A stretch of DNA of 64,000 nucleotides from Mansonella perstans (GCA_037074765.1 JBAMDO010000186.1:1-64000), one strand, 5' to 3'; counted from the first letter of the stretch, positions 9,788-23,600 are shown. Program-made: numbers and translations. Notes: generated by a model not told the origin, from the letters alone.

Positions 9788-12012
9788 AGCGGGAATCTTC
9801 TAAGGTGATGAAACAAACTTTAGATCAACAGTCATTTAGTATGTTGGAACATTAGAAGCACACTTTATACATGGTCCTGAGCATCGTTCTGTTCTATTTG
9901 CCACGTCATGATTTACCATCAAAATTGCTGCTTTCAGATTCAAAACCGGACGATACCTCTGTGCAAGTGGATTCATGATCAAAAACTTCATTGTCTCTAA
10001 ACTTCAAAATTTGTCGACAGATCATTCCGACTGTTAATATCTTATCCTTGCATAATACAACAAGCAATATATTGCTGTGCAGTATGTATGCCCAACTCTC
10101 TATTCTGACCATGCAAAATCCGTTTTGCTGTGTCATTTAAAATTTCCTTGCAGATAATGCGCTCATAAATCTTGGCAATTTCAACGCCAGGATAGTCAAA
10201 AATCTTGAAGGACGAGATTTGCTGGACTTTTGTTCTGCTAGAATTTCGTACAGAACAGCGGCTCACCATTACCAACACTGCCCGTAGCAGAAATAAACCC
10301 TGTCTTGATTCATGCTATTTCTTAGTGTGCCAGAAAAATATTTGTTATTTCCGTGTCATATGCGAGCAGTGCCTAATCAATAATGAATACAGACCACGCC
10401 TTGGAAGATATAACTTTAACGCTCAATTTCAGTTAAACCTAAGAAGAAAATATTTCAAAGATTAGTCTCAAAGTTAACAATTTCAAACAGCTTTAATGAA
10501 AGGCAATCTCCAATCAAAGCTCCAAACTAGACTTGAAGACCATCCCATAGATTCCTCTTCCGAAGGCTTTGCTAAAGAAATAGGATTTCACACTTTTTTT
10601 GTAGAATTCTCCCTTAAGGAAAATTCAGCTATCTTTCCATGTAGGAAAAGTATCTTTCGTCTTGCATATAGTGAGCACCATTAGGAATTTGCAGATGCAG
10701 ACCCACACATCCAAATGCTAAATAACGATTGTAACTGAACTCGCAACAGAAAAGATGCAATTAGAAGATCCAAAAACTTGCTGAAACAATAATAGCTCAA
10801 TTTTTGCCAAACTTATCAGTAGTTCATCATCAGTAGTTCGGCATCAGTAGTTCACCTTGTCTATTGAAAGCTTTTCGAAGATTGTTTGTGAATTGGTGAA
10901 AGACCTTCGCGAAAATTGTTTATTGGAATGACAGCAAAGACAAATGATAGAGATTGAGTTGTGAATTGCAGATAATTTGATTTTTTAGAGGAATTTGGAT
11001 AAAAAATGAATGATAACTGGAAATGATGATGAAAAAACTGAGCCCCATCATAAGCAGTTGGTAAAATGCTTAAGCAAAGAATTTCATTTTAGTAGATAAC
11101 AATGAAACGAATCACATGCTAGCAGATGCACGAATTAAGGATTATACTGTCACAATGGGTGCTTTATTTGTTGTAGTGGACATAGTTTGGCTTGAAGACT
11201 CGTAATAAACAAGGAAGCCTCAAATGTTTATAACATGATCATAGTTCACAAGTTGGAAAAAATACAGTTATTGCTTTGGAACGAAGGACAATACAGATTT
11301 GCTGCGTAATGAGAAACTGGAAAACAACTTGACGCAATATTTTTCTTAATATAACTCAAATCAAAATATTTGTACCAAACGTTGGTTCAGTTTTCTCGAA
11401 CTATCTTTCAATCAGGAGTTATTGAGAAACATCATTTATAGTTTCCTTTGGTCAATATCACTAAGAGAGACTTTCCGCTGTGTATTTTGCAACCACATTT
11501 ATCTATCCCGCATTGGCCTTTTCACTTATCAAATAAGTTCGCAGTATGTATTTTCGTTCGCCAAGCCAAACCATAATAATGAGGTAGCAAATAATCAGCA
11601 CCGCCATTATCTCCTTCAATTGAAGAATAAATATCCCGATGTTTATTTGTTCCGTAAAGAATAGCGGTACCATTTAATGTCAGCCAATTTCGGATGTTTG
11701 AGTGAATGCTTTTTTCATGCTAACAAACTTTTGCGTAAGAGAAAAAGCCAAATCAAAGACAAATATAAAAACAGAATGAAAAGATTATTTAGAAGGTAAA
11801 AAACGTTAAATTATGCAATGCCAGTAATACTGTATACACTTCTGAAATGTAACCTTATAAAAATAAACATGATAATTAATGGCCTACTAAATTCATAATT
11901 ATAGTGGAGTTAGAGACATTTTAAGCTGCTTAGCCTATGAAGATATCACGTACAAAACTCACAGAAATATTTCAACTTAATCTTTATAGCTCTTATTCAA
12001 CAAAATCTTTCA
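9788..12012. other. Degenerate region with kinase-like glycine loop relic
   Basis: No intact gene is supported. On the minus strand around 10550-10600 one frame reads SKAFGRGIYGMVFKSSLEL-stop, which matches the protein-kinase glycine loop pattern GxGxYGxVFK. About 400 bases downstream on that strand another frame reads SALSARKF-stop-MTQQNGFCMVRI, loosely like the catalytic-loop region of a tyrosine kinase. Frames shift and stop repeatedly. A separate minus-strand run near 11520-11665 (ILYGTNKHRDIYSS...) also looks decayed. A cagtagttc motif recurs three times at 10817-10853. Confidence 0.35.
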
Positions 12013-15000
12013 TTAATTACGCAAGTTCTCCGAAACATTACGCGTACTTTTTTCCATTTCATAATTTTCTTCTTTGACAACATTACCCAATGCCCAGGGT
12101 TGCACTTTACTTTCGGCAAATAAACAAAAAATAATGGTACCAGCCAACAAGATTCCACCAGTAATCCAAAAAACCAACTGCCACTCTTGCTGTGAGCCCT
12201 AAAATAAACGAAAAGCTAATCATTGTTTTCAAAAGCATTTGGTTTGTAAAATCATCAACATGAAATCAAAGAAAAACGAAAAGCATTAGCGAAATCAATT
12301 GGTTCAAACAGGCAAGTTATTTTTTTTTGTAAAATCTAATGGAAGAAAGTTGATACGATTCATTAGATTAAAATTTAAAAAGTCTTAAATTGTTGAGCCG
12401 TAATTCAATTAAGTTATGTTTACAATTATTTCTCCAAGCAACAAAACTTATAACAAAAATGACAAACTGATTTTTTTCTTCATTTTTAAATTTCATATTT
12501 TTACAGCAATTTGTTGATAGTAATAAGATTTATGTAAAAATGTTACATTTTGATTTATTTTTAAAGATTCACGTTTCGAGTCCTTTTTTTAGACAAGTAT
12601 GATTTATTACATGCTTTTCATATTCCATGACTCTTTAATCCAACAAACATATTTAAATGCTGTTTGTTTGTTATTCTTTGTAATCTGATTGGTCAGATTA
12701 TTTTACACATCTTCCTTATATAAGCTTTGAAAACAATAGACTCGGTCATTCTAATTCCAACATCATTCATTACTACGCCGAATTACTGCTATTATATTTG
12801 GTTTATCTGATTTAGTTCAACTTTATTAACTTCAAATGAACTTTGCCACCTGGTCCCGAATCATCCATGAAGAAGTCTTTAATGATGACATCTGTAAAAA
12901 ATAAAAAAATGCAATGGAATTCAATAGAAGTTACCGTAGGAGTGAGTTGGCCAGCTAATAGCGGGCCCATGATCCCAGAGATGCATGCTATCGAATTACC
13001 GATACCTAATAAAAGTCCAGCAAACGTTGGTGCGATATCGAGATAATTGACCATATGACCGGCATATTGTATTCCGGACAAACCAATACCAAGAGTAAGG
13101 AATATAATCACTAGGGTTTCCTGACCACAGCTACAATAACCACTGGCTATAAGAAATACAGCTTGACTGCCAAGCGCTGCAATTTCAACAGTTACACTAA
13201 ACGGCAGTGAATTAGTAAAAATTACTAATGAACTCTTTCCTTATTACTTCCCTCTAAACACTTGTGAATACATTTCCAGGTTGAAACTGATGGTTAATTA
13301 TAGCTAGATTGCTATTCTGCAAAATGTATTGTATCCGGAACGATTAATTTAAAATTTTTTTCAGAAACGCGGTCAAGTATTGAATCGTAAAACCATGTTC
13401 AAAACAAAAGCTTTTGCTGTTTAACCCAGAAATGCATCAGCGAACAAGTAAAATACGTGAAAATTTTTCCATTCGCAGTATTATAATTAAAGTTTCATTT
13501 ATTACCTCTTGTCAGTGGTATTTTCCACTGATCTGAGCAAATATAACACTAATGGTGTTATATATTTCCTACTACTGGTGTTATATATTTCCTATTACTT
13601 CGAAAGAAACCTACCAACAATCATAGCAAGACGTCGAATGGCTATAGTTGATAAGATGTTTGCATTTTGCAATTTATCCGCGATAAAGCCACCCAAATTA
13701 ATAAATACGAAGTATGCAATGTATGGAATTGCTGTTAAAAATCCAAGCTAAAATATACTGAGTCAATAGATTTTTTATTGGAAAAATTTTATTACTACAT
13801 TGAGCATTGTCAGATTGCCAGAATGTTTATTCCAAGTTTTGCATACTTCTTGCTGACGAATTATTAAAAATTAGCAAACCGAATCAAAATCTAAGCCCAA
13901 AACATCATTCATGAAAAGTGGAAGACTGGTCATCATCATGTAAGCACCCCAATCACCGGCAAAATGACCACAGAATAATGCCCAAACTGGAAGCGATTTG
14001 AATATTGAAAGCCATGGAACTGCTCTTTTCTGAAATCACGAACGATGTGAAATAACATAACTGCGCATAGGGACAAGACCTTGTTGCAACATACAAACAT
14101 TGATCCATTATTTCTTATCCTTTTTTAATTCCTAATTAAAGTTATGTCATTTTCGAGTGGGATATTTGAGTTTGCAGTCAACAACTCGACGCTAATTCCA
14201 ACAAAAAATACACCGAAAAAATTACTACCTTTTTCGGATCCAGTGCCAACATACCAGCTAATGATTTTTCGATATAGTTCAACTCCTTCTTAGTAATACG
14301 TTTACTACTTGATGGTTGATCCGAAACATAGAAGAACCAAAGAAAACACCACAAAACACTGGCTGTGCCTAAAAACTGTGATTGATAATCATATTAGAAT
14401 TAGTTTTTTAAATAACTTGTTCGTAATCAGGAAATTTTAAAAAATATTGAAGCGCACGACTTTTAAACTTACCGACAACATAAAAAATGGATGGCCAACC
14501 ACCCGCAAAGCCATATTTGCAAAGTAAACCAGATAATGGCATGACAATTGTATTACCTATTTGATTACCTGCAATAAGATTTACTTCATGCATGAAACTG
14601 TCTGTTCTCTCAAGTTAGAAAAAGAATGTGATTTCTCAATTTGAAAGCGCAATTTAAATTGGAAATCAAATTTTGAAATTCAATTTACTGTCAAATTCTA
14701 ACCAAATTTTAAAAAACGGTATGACAAAGTAGATCAGTTAAACGAACCTGCATATGTTAAGCCGGTTAATAAACTTCTTTCCAGAGGTGGCGCCCACATT
14801 GACCACATGGTATGGAATGCAGGATATATGGCACCCTGCAAATTGAAAATATATGATACAAATTTTACATGTGGAACGTAACAGATTCTCTCTAAGGCAA
14901 TAAATTACTGGTACCTGAATAGAACCCATAAGAACTCGCACTGTAATGAATGCGAAAACACTGGTTGTTGCGGCTAATGGACTGATCAGAGTAAGAATTG

Positions 15001-16098
15001 CACTTCCCAGAACCGCAGAACCGATCACTAATCGACCACCATATTGACTGGCTAAATAACCGCCAACAATTTGGCTTAAGAGATAACCCCAGAAGAAGGC
15101 ACTCAGTATATATCCTTGTTCATTTTTCTTCCATACTAAGTTACCTATTACCTGAAATTATTTAATAGACAGGTAATCAGGTACAGTAATCTACAAAACC
15201 TTAAATGTGTCGTACAGCTCCTTATCTTTTATGTAATAAAAGTCACCATAGGAAGTCATTTCAGAAACAGAATGGGAAAAACTTCAAATTTTAAAAAGGT
15301 TTATCAGTATGCCTTTGACAGTCCTTTTTTTTAATTAAAATAATGAGATTATTTTCGTATTTGTTGAATTCAAATTAAAAATATCTCAATGAAATGGCGG
15401 ACATACCGTATTCTTTTCCGTCGATTCACTCTCACCTTGTGGTGCACATCTAGTAGCTTTCTTGGCCACTCTGGTACTATTGGTATCAGATAACATTTCT
15501 ACCGCTGTGCTATTGACCATACAAACGATTGCAAAACTGACATCGGTACGCATAGCATATACGATCACACAACCCAAAAATCCAAAAATTGCGAGATTGA
15601 GCCGTGCAGAACCCAAAAGAGCTGAAGAAACAAACGGATTGTAAGTATTAATTAATTGAACTAACAATTAATTTTAATAATGGAAATAATAATTGTAATG
15701 CAAAAGTGTATTAATAATCGGTGATGGCAATGTTAACCAAAAATTAGTCAATGATTTTCATTGTTTATCATTGTTCATTGATAATTTAATGTGAGAGTTG
15801 AGAGTTGATGCCGTTGCGAGAGTCATCTTTAGGCTACAACTGCACCACTGTGCAGTTATTTGGCCTATGAAGCCAAGTACAGTAGCAAGTATGTGGAAAT
15901 ATCCAACTCAACCAATATTGGCATCTATCAGATATTTTACGATGAAGTAGCGAGATGTAAATGTCTGATCATAATTGAGTTGCACTTCCATCAGGTTATT
16001 TTACAGATGAAGTGATAACAATAAGATTAATTAAAAATTCTGATAGATTTCATTAAAAGTAGAAGTGTGTAATAATCCAGTTTACCAGGTGCGTGCAT
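12013..16098 (-). CDS. SLC17-type major facilitator anion transporter (499 aa)
   Basis: Ten minus-strand exons join in phase: 16086-16098, 15407-15621, 14915-15151, 14748-14835, 14473-14568, 14229-14368, 13880-14029, 13615-13747, 12935-13176 and 12013-12198. The total is 1500 bases with stop. SLC17 members are 12-helix membrane carriers for organic anions or phosphate (sialin, vesicular glutamate and Na/phosphate transporters). Family hallmarks include [27 protein letters not shown] in helix 4, [25 protein letters not shown], and the C-terminal EWQLVFWI...AESKVQPWA. The start is chosen because the 13-base first exon (MHAP) joins exon 2 in frame. A 42-base cassette exon may be inserted at 12850-12891. 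Substrate cannot be told from sequence. Confidence 0.88.
12850..12891 (-). other. Possible alternative cassette exon of the SLC17 gene
   Basis: The segment has a TTTTTTACAG acceptor before it and CAG|GTGGCA after it. It is separated from the preceding exon by a 43-base intron of standard look. It is exactly 14 codons in phase 0 ([14 protein letters not shown]). Including it adds 14 residues to the short loop before EWQLVFW, where family members normally have no insertion, so skipping is probably the major form. Confidence 0.45.
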
Positions 16099-16528
16099 TT
16101 TATCCGTTATACTTTTAAAGATCGAAAGCCATCGATACACATCGACTGAAACAAGGTTATTAAGTGATTCTAATAGTAATTTGTGGAGTAGACACTTTGA
16201 GAAGGATACATCGAATCGTATCTGAACGATCAATCTGTCAATGTGTATTATTTACAGGAAACCTATTTTTAGTTTCTATTTTTATATTCGATTTCATTGT
16301 TACCATTGATTTCAAAATGTTTTTGTTAGAAATCGCTCAAAAAGTCGCATTTCGGATGGTAAATTGACTCGATTCACTTAGATCTAAGGAAATCTTGCGA
16401 TGTTTATGTAAAAATTGGTTTTCGGGCTATTACATTGCAATTAGTTTTCGAATTTCCATAATTTTGAATTTCGTTTCTCGTGTTTCTTGTGCTTTACCTA
16501 TCCAAACTAAATGTGATCCTAATTTTAG

Positions 16529-17187
16529 AGAAAATAGTGGGAAAATGTGTTACTTCACAAAGCTAGCAATTGAGTTAAATGAACCAGAAAAAGATGTAGC
16601 ATCAATAGATTCACAACTTCGACCTGATCAACAACTAATAGAAGATGGAAAGTGGAATGAAGCGAATGAAATGAAAGTAAAAATTGAGGAAAAAAAGCGT
16701 GCTGATCTTTGAGAGAGAGAGAAGTTTTAGCGCGAAGAACGTTACAAAGAGGTACTACTATTACTGTAGTATTACAAATTATTTTAAGTATGATGCTTTC
16801 GTGATATGTGTGCATGACATGGGCGAAGGGTTTTTGAAATCACTTTCTCTTTTCGTTGTTTTTTTTTACATCTTTAAATTATTTCGATAAATTTCCATTT
16901 TTTCTATATTTCTACCAAAGTGCAATTTCATTTCTTAATTTTGATGTATGACTTTGGCGAAAATAGTTTGAGGAAATTTTTATGGAAGTTAAATGTGATT
17001 CGAAAACAGTATGGAGGAATTCCTCTGGAAGTATTAAGTGTGATTCTCAGACTGATCTACTTTGTATCAAAAATGATTCTACAATTTCAATATTTTTTAG
17101 GATTTATGAATGAATGACAAAGACGGTGTTCTTTTTGTAATGAAATAAAAACATCCATTGCGGGAACATTCATTATTCTTTGATTGG

Positions 17188-17218
<31 letters not shown>

Positions 17219-17394
17219 GAAAATTGCAATAAACGAAGTCTACTTCAGGCGAACCATTTGAAGAATATAAGCGGTTGTGGTTAAAAAAAAATCAACACGA
17301 AGAAACGAATGCTTTGATACATGTATTTACAGATGAATATTGGGAAAAGAAGTAAATTGGGGACTGGTCCAAATGTCCGAATATTTTCTTTTAA
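16529..17394 (+). pseudogene. Oxysterol-binding-protein related (ORP/OSBP) C-terminal relic
   Basis: Segment 16529-16712 encodes ENSGKMCYFTKLAIELNE, then DSQLRPDQQLIEDGKWNEAN and a charged KIEEKKR helix. This is the characteristic end of the sterol/lipid-exchange domain of OSBP-related proteins. Segment 17249-17394, after a CTTCAG acceptor, encodes EPFEEYKRLWLKK ... DEYWEKK, then TAA, then IGDWSKCPNIF, matching the usual ORP terminus YWE...DW..CP.IF. The stop inside this conserved end, the lost frame after KKRADL and the absence of the rest of the domain upstream indicate a dead, partial copy. ORPs move sterols and phosphoinositides at membrane contacts. Confidence 0.65.
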
Positions 17395-20248
17395 ATATGT
17401 GTTTTTTCTGCTACTTCGATATTTGAATAAGTTATTATGATTAATAATTTGTCATATTTTTTTTCTTTTTTGATTTACTGTTTGTCTTGATACTAATAAA
17501 ACAATAACAACACGTAAATTATAAAAGCAGAAAAAAAGTATCCAAAAATAGATGAAAGTACATTTGTTCAGCTATTTATTTGATATCTTTCACTCATTAT
17601 AATAAATTGCATAATTGTTTAACCAGAATTTGAAGTTAAATATAAATGTATCATCAAAGTTTTTCAATATTTGACATTAGTAATGTATTTTATGCATATA
17701 TAAATGACCAATAATAATATCTTTCCAGCTTGATAGTTTTTAAATCAAATAACAAATTAGAAAAGTGAATTGCAGTCATGATTCTAACATATCGATTTGA
17801 CCTATAAAACTGAGACTTTGACAATAAGAAATATAAATATGATGTATAAAATAGATAAGTTGTGGACGAAATTCATATACAGCTCTTCATGGATTAAATT
17901 GTACGAATGGAAATAAATCCAAGCGAAACTTGGACGTACTAAAACTCATTAATAAATAGATAGTGAAAGCAGTCAGTTAAAAAATAACTTTTAAGTTGCA
18001 AGAAAGTTATATAATGAAGCTCCACATGAAATATAATAAATCAGCAGTACAGAAGTTATGCTGTTCTTGATAAGGAAATAATTTTTGATTTGATTTGTAG
18101 CAGTTTTTTGTTTTTTGAATAACAATTCTAATTTTGCTCGTAAATTTTGATAGTTTTTGAGTTATATTTCAATCTAGAAAAAGTAAAACAGAAAATTTTT
18201 AATGGTCATCCGACATGCATGAATCCTAATGCATCCATCATGAACATATCTTTGCAGTGTTTCTATATGTTACTTTTTTTTTAGTTTTAAGACAGAGAAT
18301 TTTCACGTACGTGTAATCACTGCTCATATACTACCTCTGCGCTGTAACTAACTATACTAAGTAATTTCATTTTTGACAACATAAGAGCACTAAATGAGCA
18401 AAAGTGAAATATTGCAATTACAGAAATAAAATTCTACCAACTGTTTATCATAGTTTTTTTTGAATTACTTAAATGAACAAATCAATCAATCATTTTTTTT
18501 TTCATCAAAAATGTCGCTGAGAATGAAACAGAATTCTTATTTTAACAAAAACATTTCTATTAATGTGAAAACAAATGCAAAATTCCAAACTCCGACATTT
18601 TGTTAACATTTACAGGTTTTTCGGTTGAATTTGAGCAAATGATATGTCAAGTTGTGTTCAGTGCCAAAATCTCCAATAAATCGTGTCATGAAATTTTGTT
18701 AAAACGACAATGACAAGTGAAAAGAAAACCTCGGAACGATAAATGGAATTTACTGGAGATCATGCACCAAATTCTTATCATTATGTGATAAGCTTTCATC
18801 AAATTATATGGTATAGCGATGAAAATGAATAAATTATTGTAAAGCTAAAATAAAGCGCAATTTATTAAAAAAAAAAGAAATAAGCAAATAAATTAAAATA
18901 TGAAACATCACAAAATTAAAATTGCAAAAATTGAGAAGTAAACTATTACTGTCAAATTATATTACTGTGTGAGAAGAATAAGACTGAAATTCGTTTGTCA
19001 TTGTTAAAGTAATTGAAAAATTAAGTAAATCATTACATATAGGAATTATTCAATCATATCTGAAAAATTTGCAGCGTTCTACGAACAAAGTCAATTCATT
19101 CATATAAAAAGAAATGCAATATGTGTCGCAAAATACCTTTTTATGAAGATGAATTCTCTCCCTTAATCTGAATATTCGATTTATTAATTTTAGCGAAAAC
19201 GAGTCTACATATTTTCCCGTCTGTTATGGATAATTCGATGTAAACAATTAACAGTGCAACTGAATGACAATGCTTGAAATTCAAATGAGAAATAATGATA
19301 GGAAAACGACAGTAAAATTAATATACAATAAAGGTCGAATTAATAGGAAAATATTGTAAATCAGGTCGAAGTCAGCCAAAAGCAGTAATCAATGGCAATC
19401 TTCTTCATCTCTTCATTTTTCTACAGTCCATATACAGGACGTGTCTAACAATCTTAACCAATCATCAGATTACAACGCGTCACTGATCTGAGTTGCCAGA
19501 TACTATGAAGGGAGGAATTCTGAGAAAACGTTAAAATACAAATTATTTCGATTTTTCCGACAAATAAGAAAAGTTAAAGTTAAAGCTATATTGAAATTGA
19601 AGCAATGAACAATAAAATTTTTTGTAATTTTTAAAAACCTTTCGAATTTAACTATTTTAAAGCAACAACAGTATCAAGTAATAGTTTAAGTTATAATAAT
19701 TGACCTGAAAGAAAAATTTTATCGGAAAACTAGTTAGAATTTCTCTCGGCTTCGCATTTCCTTACTAATTTTTGTCAACCTTGAATATATTTAATTGTTG
19801 GTTAATATCCAAATCCAGCAAAATAGCACACAAAAAGCAAAATAACATGCAAGAGAAAATATTAAACAGTAATATTCTCGGCATTGTTTTGAAACTGTTC
19901 CTCCGTGTTATGCAGTTATTTCAGAACTTCGGTATTACAGTTTCAGCTTTTCCTTTGATGAGAATATTACTTGCGAATTTTTTTCAAAAGTTTCTGCAGT
20001 TATTTCTTTATAAATTTTACAAAACGTATACAATTTTTCAGCAGTTGTTACTTTTTCTGATCTGAAAAAATATATTCTCATCCCAACATGTAGGCTTGCA
20101 TAAGCACTTCAATGTTTTGATAGTAATTTTCGTTCTGTTACAAAATCATAGTTTGGAATTTTGATCGAAAAGAATAATCTTTTGTTACTCCAGGAAATTT
20201 CAACATTGCGGGAAACTATTTTGCATAAAAGAAAAGCGACCCAATAGA
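17395..20248. other. Gene-poor AT-rich stretch
   Basis: I find no ORF or exon with plausible residues and splice sites on either strand. Several T or A runs occur. Nothing else is seen. Confidence 0.55.
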
Positions 20249-20648
20249 ATGCTCTACATATTGCTACTTACTGCACTTTGCGTTGCCGCAAACGATTCAC
20301 TGTCTTCTGCAAAGAGCGATAAAAGTTTTTCTATTTGGTCAATTAAATTTTGAGAAATTTATGAAAAAAGAAAAAGAACAGAAACTAATTTTGACGAAAG
20401 AAATAGCAGTAAACTTGTCAAAAGTCGTACAGAAATATTATTTTAGAAAAACTGATAGAAGTGTTCGAATCTCTGCAGAATGGCAATTTGTTAGATATCA
20501 TCAGGTTGGTCTTTCATCATTAGGTTGGTCTTTCATCATTTTACGTGCGATTTCTTTTATTTTAATGAAAAAATTTTATAAAAATTTACCAGGACATATA
20601 ACAGATCTTGCAAAGGAGATGTTAAATCGACGGACAAATGTGCAGTAG
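20249..20648 (+). pseudogene. Possible SXP/RAL-2-like (DUF148) secreted protein, damaged
   Basis: ATG at 20249 opens a clear signal peptide (MLYILLLTALCVAAN) and then DSLSSAKSDK before that frame stops. An overlapping frame then carries FEKFMKKEKEQK ... NLSKVV and later AEWQFVRYHQ and FYKNLPGHITDLAKEML. The order of these pieces resembles the second half of the SXP/RAL-2 domain found in nematode secreted antigens (Ф-FxxF, nLS, Eeq, y-LP). The first half of the domain is absent. A 19-base direct repeat at 20504-20541 and in-frame extra residues lie between YHQ and FYKNLP. Either unseen splicing repairs this or it is a truncated relic. Confidence 0.35.
20504..20541. repeat. 19-bp perfect tandem duplication
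   Basis: The unit ggttggtctttcatcatta occurs twice back to back; only the last base of the second copy differs. It lies inside the SXP/RAL-2-like relic. Confidence 0.9.
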
Positions 20649-23600
20649 CATAAAAAATGCTGAGACATAGAGAAAGAAAAAAGACTTTTTAGCACCATTT
20701 GGTCAGATCAGTGCTACTAATTTTGAGGCGATCAATGATATTTAACCTTTTGTGCAAATTAAATTTAATCGCATTCTTCACTTGACTTATTTATTCTAGT
20801 CGGGCTATCATTAGCAAGAAAGGAATTTAAATTATGTAAAATTTTATAAAATTTCGATTATTTTAGCTTTCACGTTGGCAACCTAATTTTTTTCTTGGAT
20901 TTATTTTGTTTAGATACTGATAAATATCAGTGTCAAATTTGTTATCCGTCATTTACTGAGCAAATTTTAATGATAATTATTATTGTTGGACTAATCGTGG
21001 ATAACAGTTTCACTTTCATTCATTCCTTTTCACTTAGCATAATAATTTGTAAAATTGTTGCAACTTTACATTTTCTCACCAAATATTTGTTAAGTTAATA
21101 ACAATTTGCTATTTCTATAAATTTGTAAATAAATTTTCAGACAATTCTCGGATGAAAATATTTCGCAGGAGAAATAGGCGAAATGGTAACAATCTGTTTT
21201 CTTTGTCTTAAATTGTGAGAATATTTCTTAATTTCACAAATTTTATTTGTCGTTTTTCCCAGAAGTTTACTCGTCATTCTCATTAATTCACAATAACTGC
21301 ATATTTGAGGATGATGCAAAATTAGTGCTTGTTTTCAAAAACAGAAATAATTGGACATGGTGGGATCCAAACTGACCCACGGATAAATGACATGTCAAAA
21401 TATGGAGTGGACAGTTTCGTGCCAATCTACTATGTTATCCACTATTTCACTTAATCTAATGAGCAAAGTAAGTAAATATGACAAGTCGCAACACTTAATA
21501 CACGCAGCAAGGTGGAAAACATTGCAAGACATGTCCTTCAATTAGAAACAAATCATATTTTCTTACTGCCAATCGAGAGTGGACAGCGATGAAGTGTTGT
21601 CATTTTGCATAATCTCAATTAGAGAGTATTATGGTGATACTTCGCGGTAGCAACATTGAAGCAACAATGTTCGCTATAATGACAACAGATGCCGAGCAGT
21701 TGAAAAGGAACTTGATAATTGGAAAGTAAAACTTGGCTTATTTATTAATTTGTAATTACCGACTTTTCAGTTAAATTAGTAAAGCAAAGCATAACTTATT
21801 ACATTTATCCAATTTAGCAGCTTTTATCGATTCATATGGAAATATTACCGTTAGATGATTTCACTAATAGACCAAAAAATTTCAAAATTCTTTTCGAATT
21901 ATCACTTGTTATGAAGCTATTTAGATTTATCTTCAATTAATAATGACTTCATTTATAGAATGGATTGCATTTTCTCGAAAGTTATCAAATAATTGCTTTC
22001 CACTTCACCACGGAAAGTTTCATATCAAAAAGAAATGAGAAGATATTCAGGTATGAAATGTTTAAATGAATAATTAAGGTTGACAATATACAAAGAAGTC
22101 ATTTTCTCCAGCTTTTAAATTTATTTACACTGTTTCAGAAAAATATTTCATGTTGGGTAATACCTTTGATTTTTAATGGTAGCACTGCGGAAACACGTAT
22201 TGCCATTCCTCATATCATACATACAACAAAAATAACAGCCGGTATTCATAGTGAGTGGTTCCAAGAAATTCTAAAATGTTTCTGATCAGCTACAAATGAA
22301 TGGAATAACTTTGCTATCAATAAATTTCTGTTATTAATGTAAAAGAAAATGTCATTATCATCCGATAACAAAAATTAATGCAGAAATATAAATACTATTC
22401 AATTGAAATCTAAGTTTATCTCCTAAACATCATCAGATGAGTGAAAAAAACAAAATGTTAAAATTGTGAAGCTGAAGAGTTTAAGAATTTTAATGCAAAT
22501 ACTTAAAATAACATTGAAATGAATAAAGAATAATGAACAATAGCGCTTAACAAGTTTGAGTACAATCAAATTATTAATTGCTTTTTTTAAATGAGGAGTC
22601 GGGATATTATTAGAAGTTAACTATCCAGAAAATTCAATCAAAGACTAGCAAAGTGCCACAGAAGATCCAAATATAGCCAAAAATCCATAAAAAGTATTTC
22701 TCCTGGATTTCATTTTTATTCCTGATTGAAGGACAGGATCATAATTTGAAATCAGAGTAGGGAAACTATAATTTGTTAAAAAAGAACCTTAATTAGGAAT
22801 ATCACTGAAATTTTCGTCGATAGTCATTACTAGAAATTTAAGAAGTAAATTAAAAAAATTTATGATTTAGCTAGATTTTCCAATTAAATAAAAGTTTTGC
22901 GCCTCAAACAAGGAAATCTCTTGTGTTATTCAGATATTTAAAGCAGTTTTACCAATGCCATGATTCTTCTAGATCTTTTTGAGAAGCATAGATTTCCACA
23001 CCAGAAAAGGAATGTAGCTTTCTCATTTTTTATATTTGAAATTATTTATTTTCTTTAAAAAAGAAAAAAATATTAAGCGAACTAAAATAGCACCCATCAA
23101 TGAAACATAAGCCAGCCTAAGCTTGGAAATCAGATTAACAAGAAAGAAAAATCTGACAAAACCGTAAATATTAGAGAAATAAAAGAAAAAAAGCAAGTAG
23201 TTAAATAAAATAATATTTTATACAATATTCAAGTAGCTTTACACCGGAATTATTTTTAAATACAATAAACTTGTTCGAATCTACAATGGGACATGGACGA
23301 TGGAACATGGATATATAGCTACAAAGTTTCCTAGATAAGGAAAACAGAAGAAAAACAGATGCAAAAACGATCTGTTAGTGCATACGTAGCAACAGAAAAA
23401 GGTTATCATGAAAAACTTTCGAAATGAATTAGAAATTAAAATAATAATTTCAAATTGGTATCAAAAGAACAGCCGAGGTAATCAGGAAATCAGCAAGGAA
23501 AACAAACGGAATTTCATCTGCGTAGGTAAAAAATTTCGTGCATATAGAGATGAAATGAAAATAAAAAAATATATGTCATCCTTTTTTTGAAGCAATTTAA

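Noticed and set aside
19772..20065. 97-residue ORF rich in Leu and Phe
   Set aside because: It starts at a TTG, has AT-driven composition, and lacks splice sites or family resemblance.
23408..23590. 60-residue lysine/asparagine-rich ORF
   Set aside because: Composition is what AT-rich DNA gives by chance; no context supports it.
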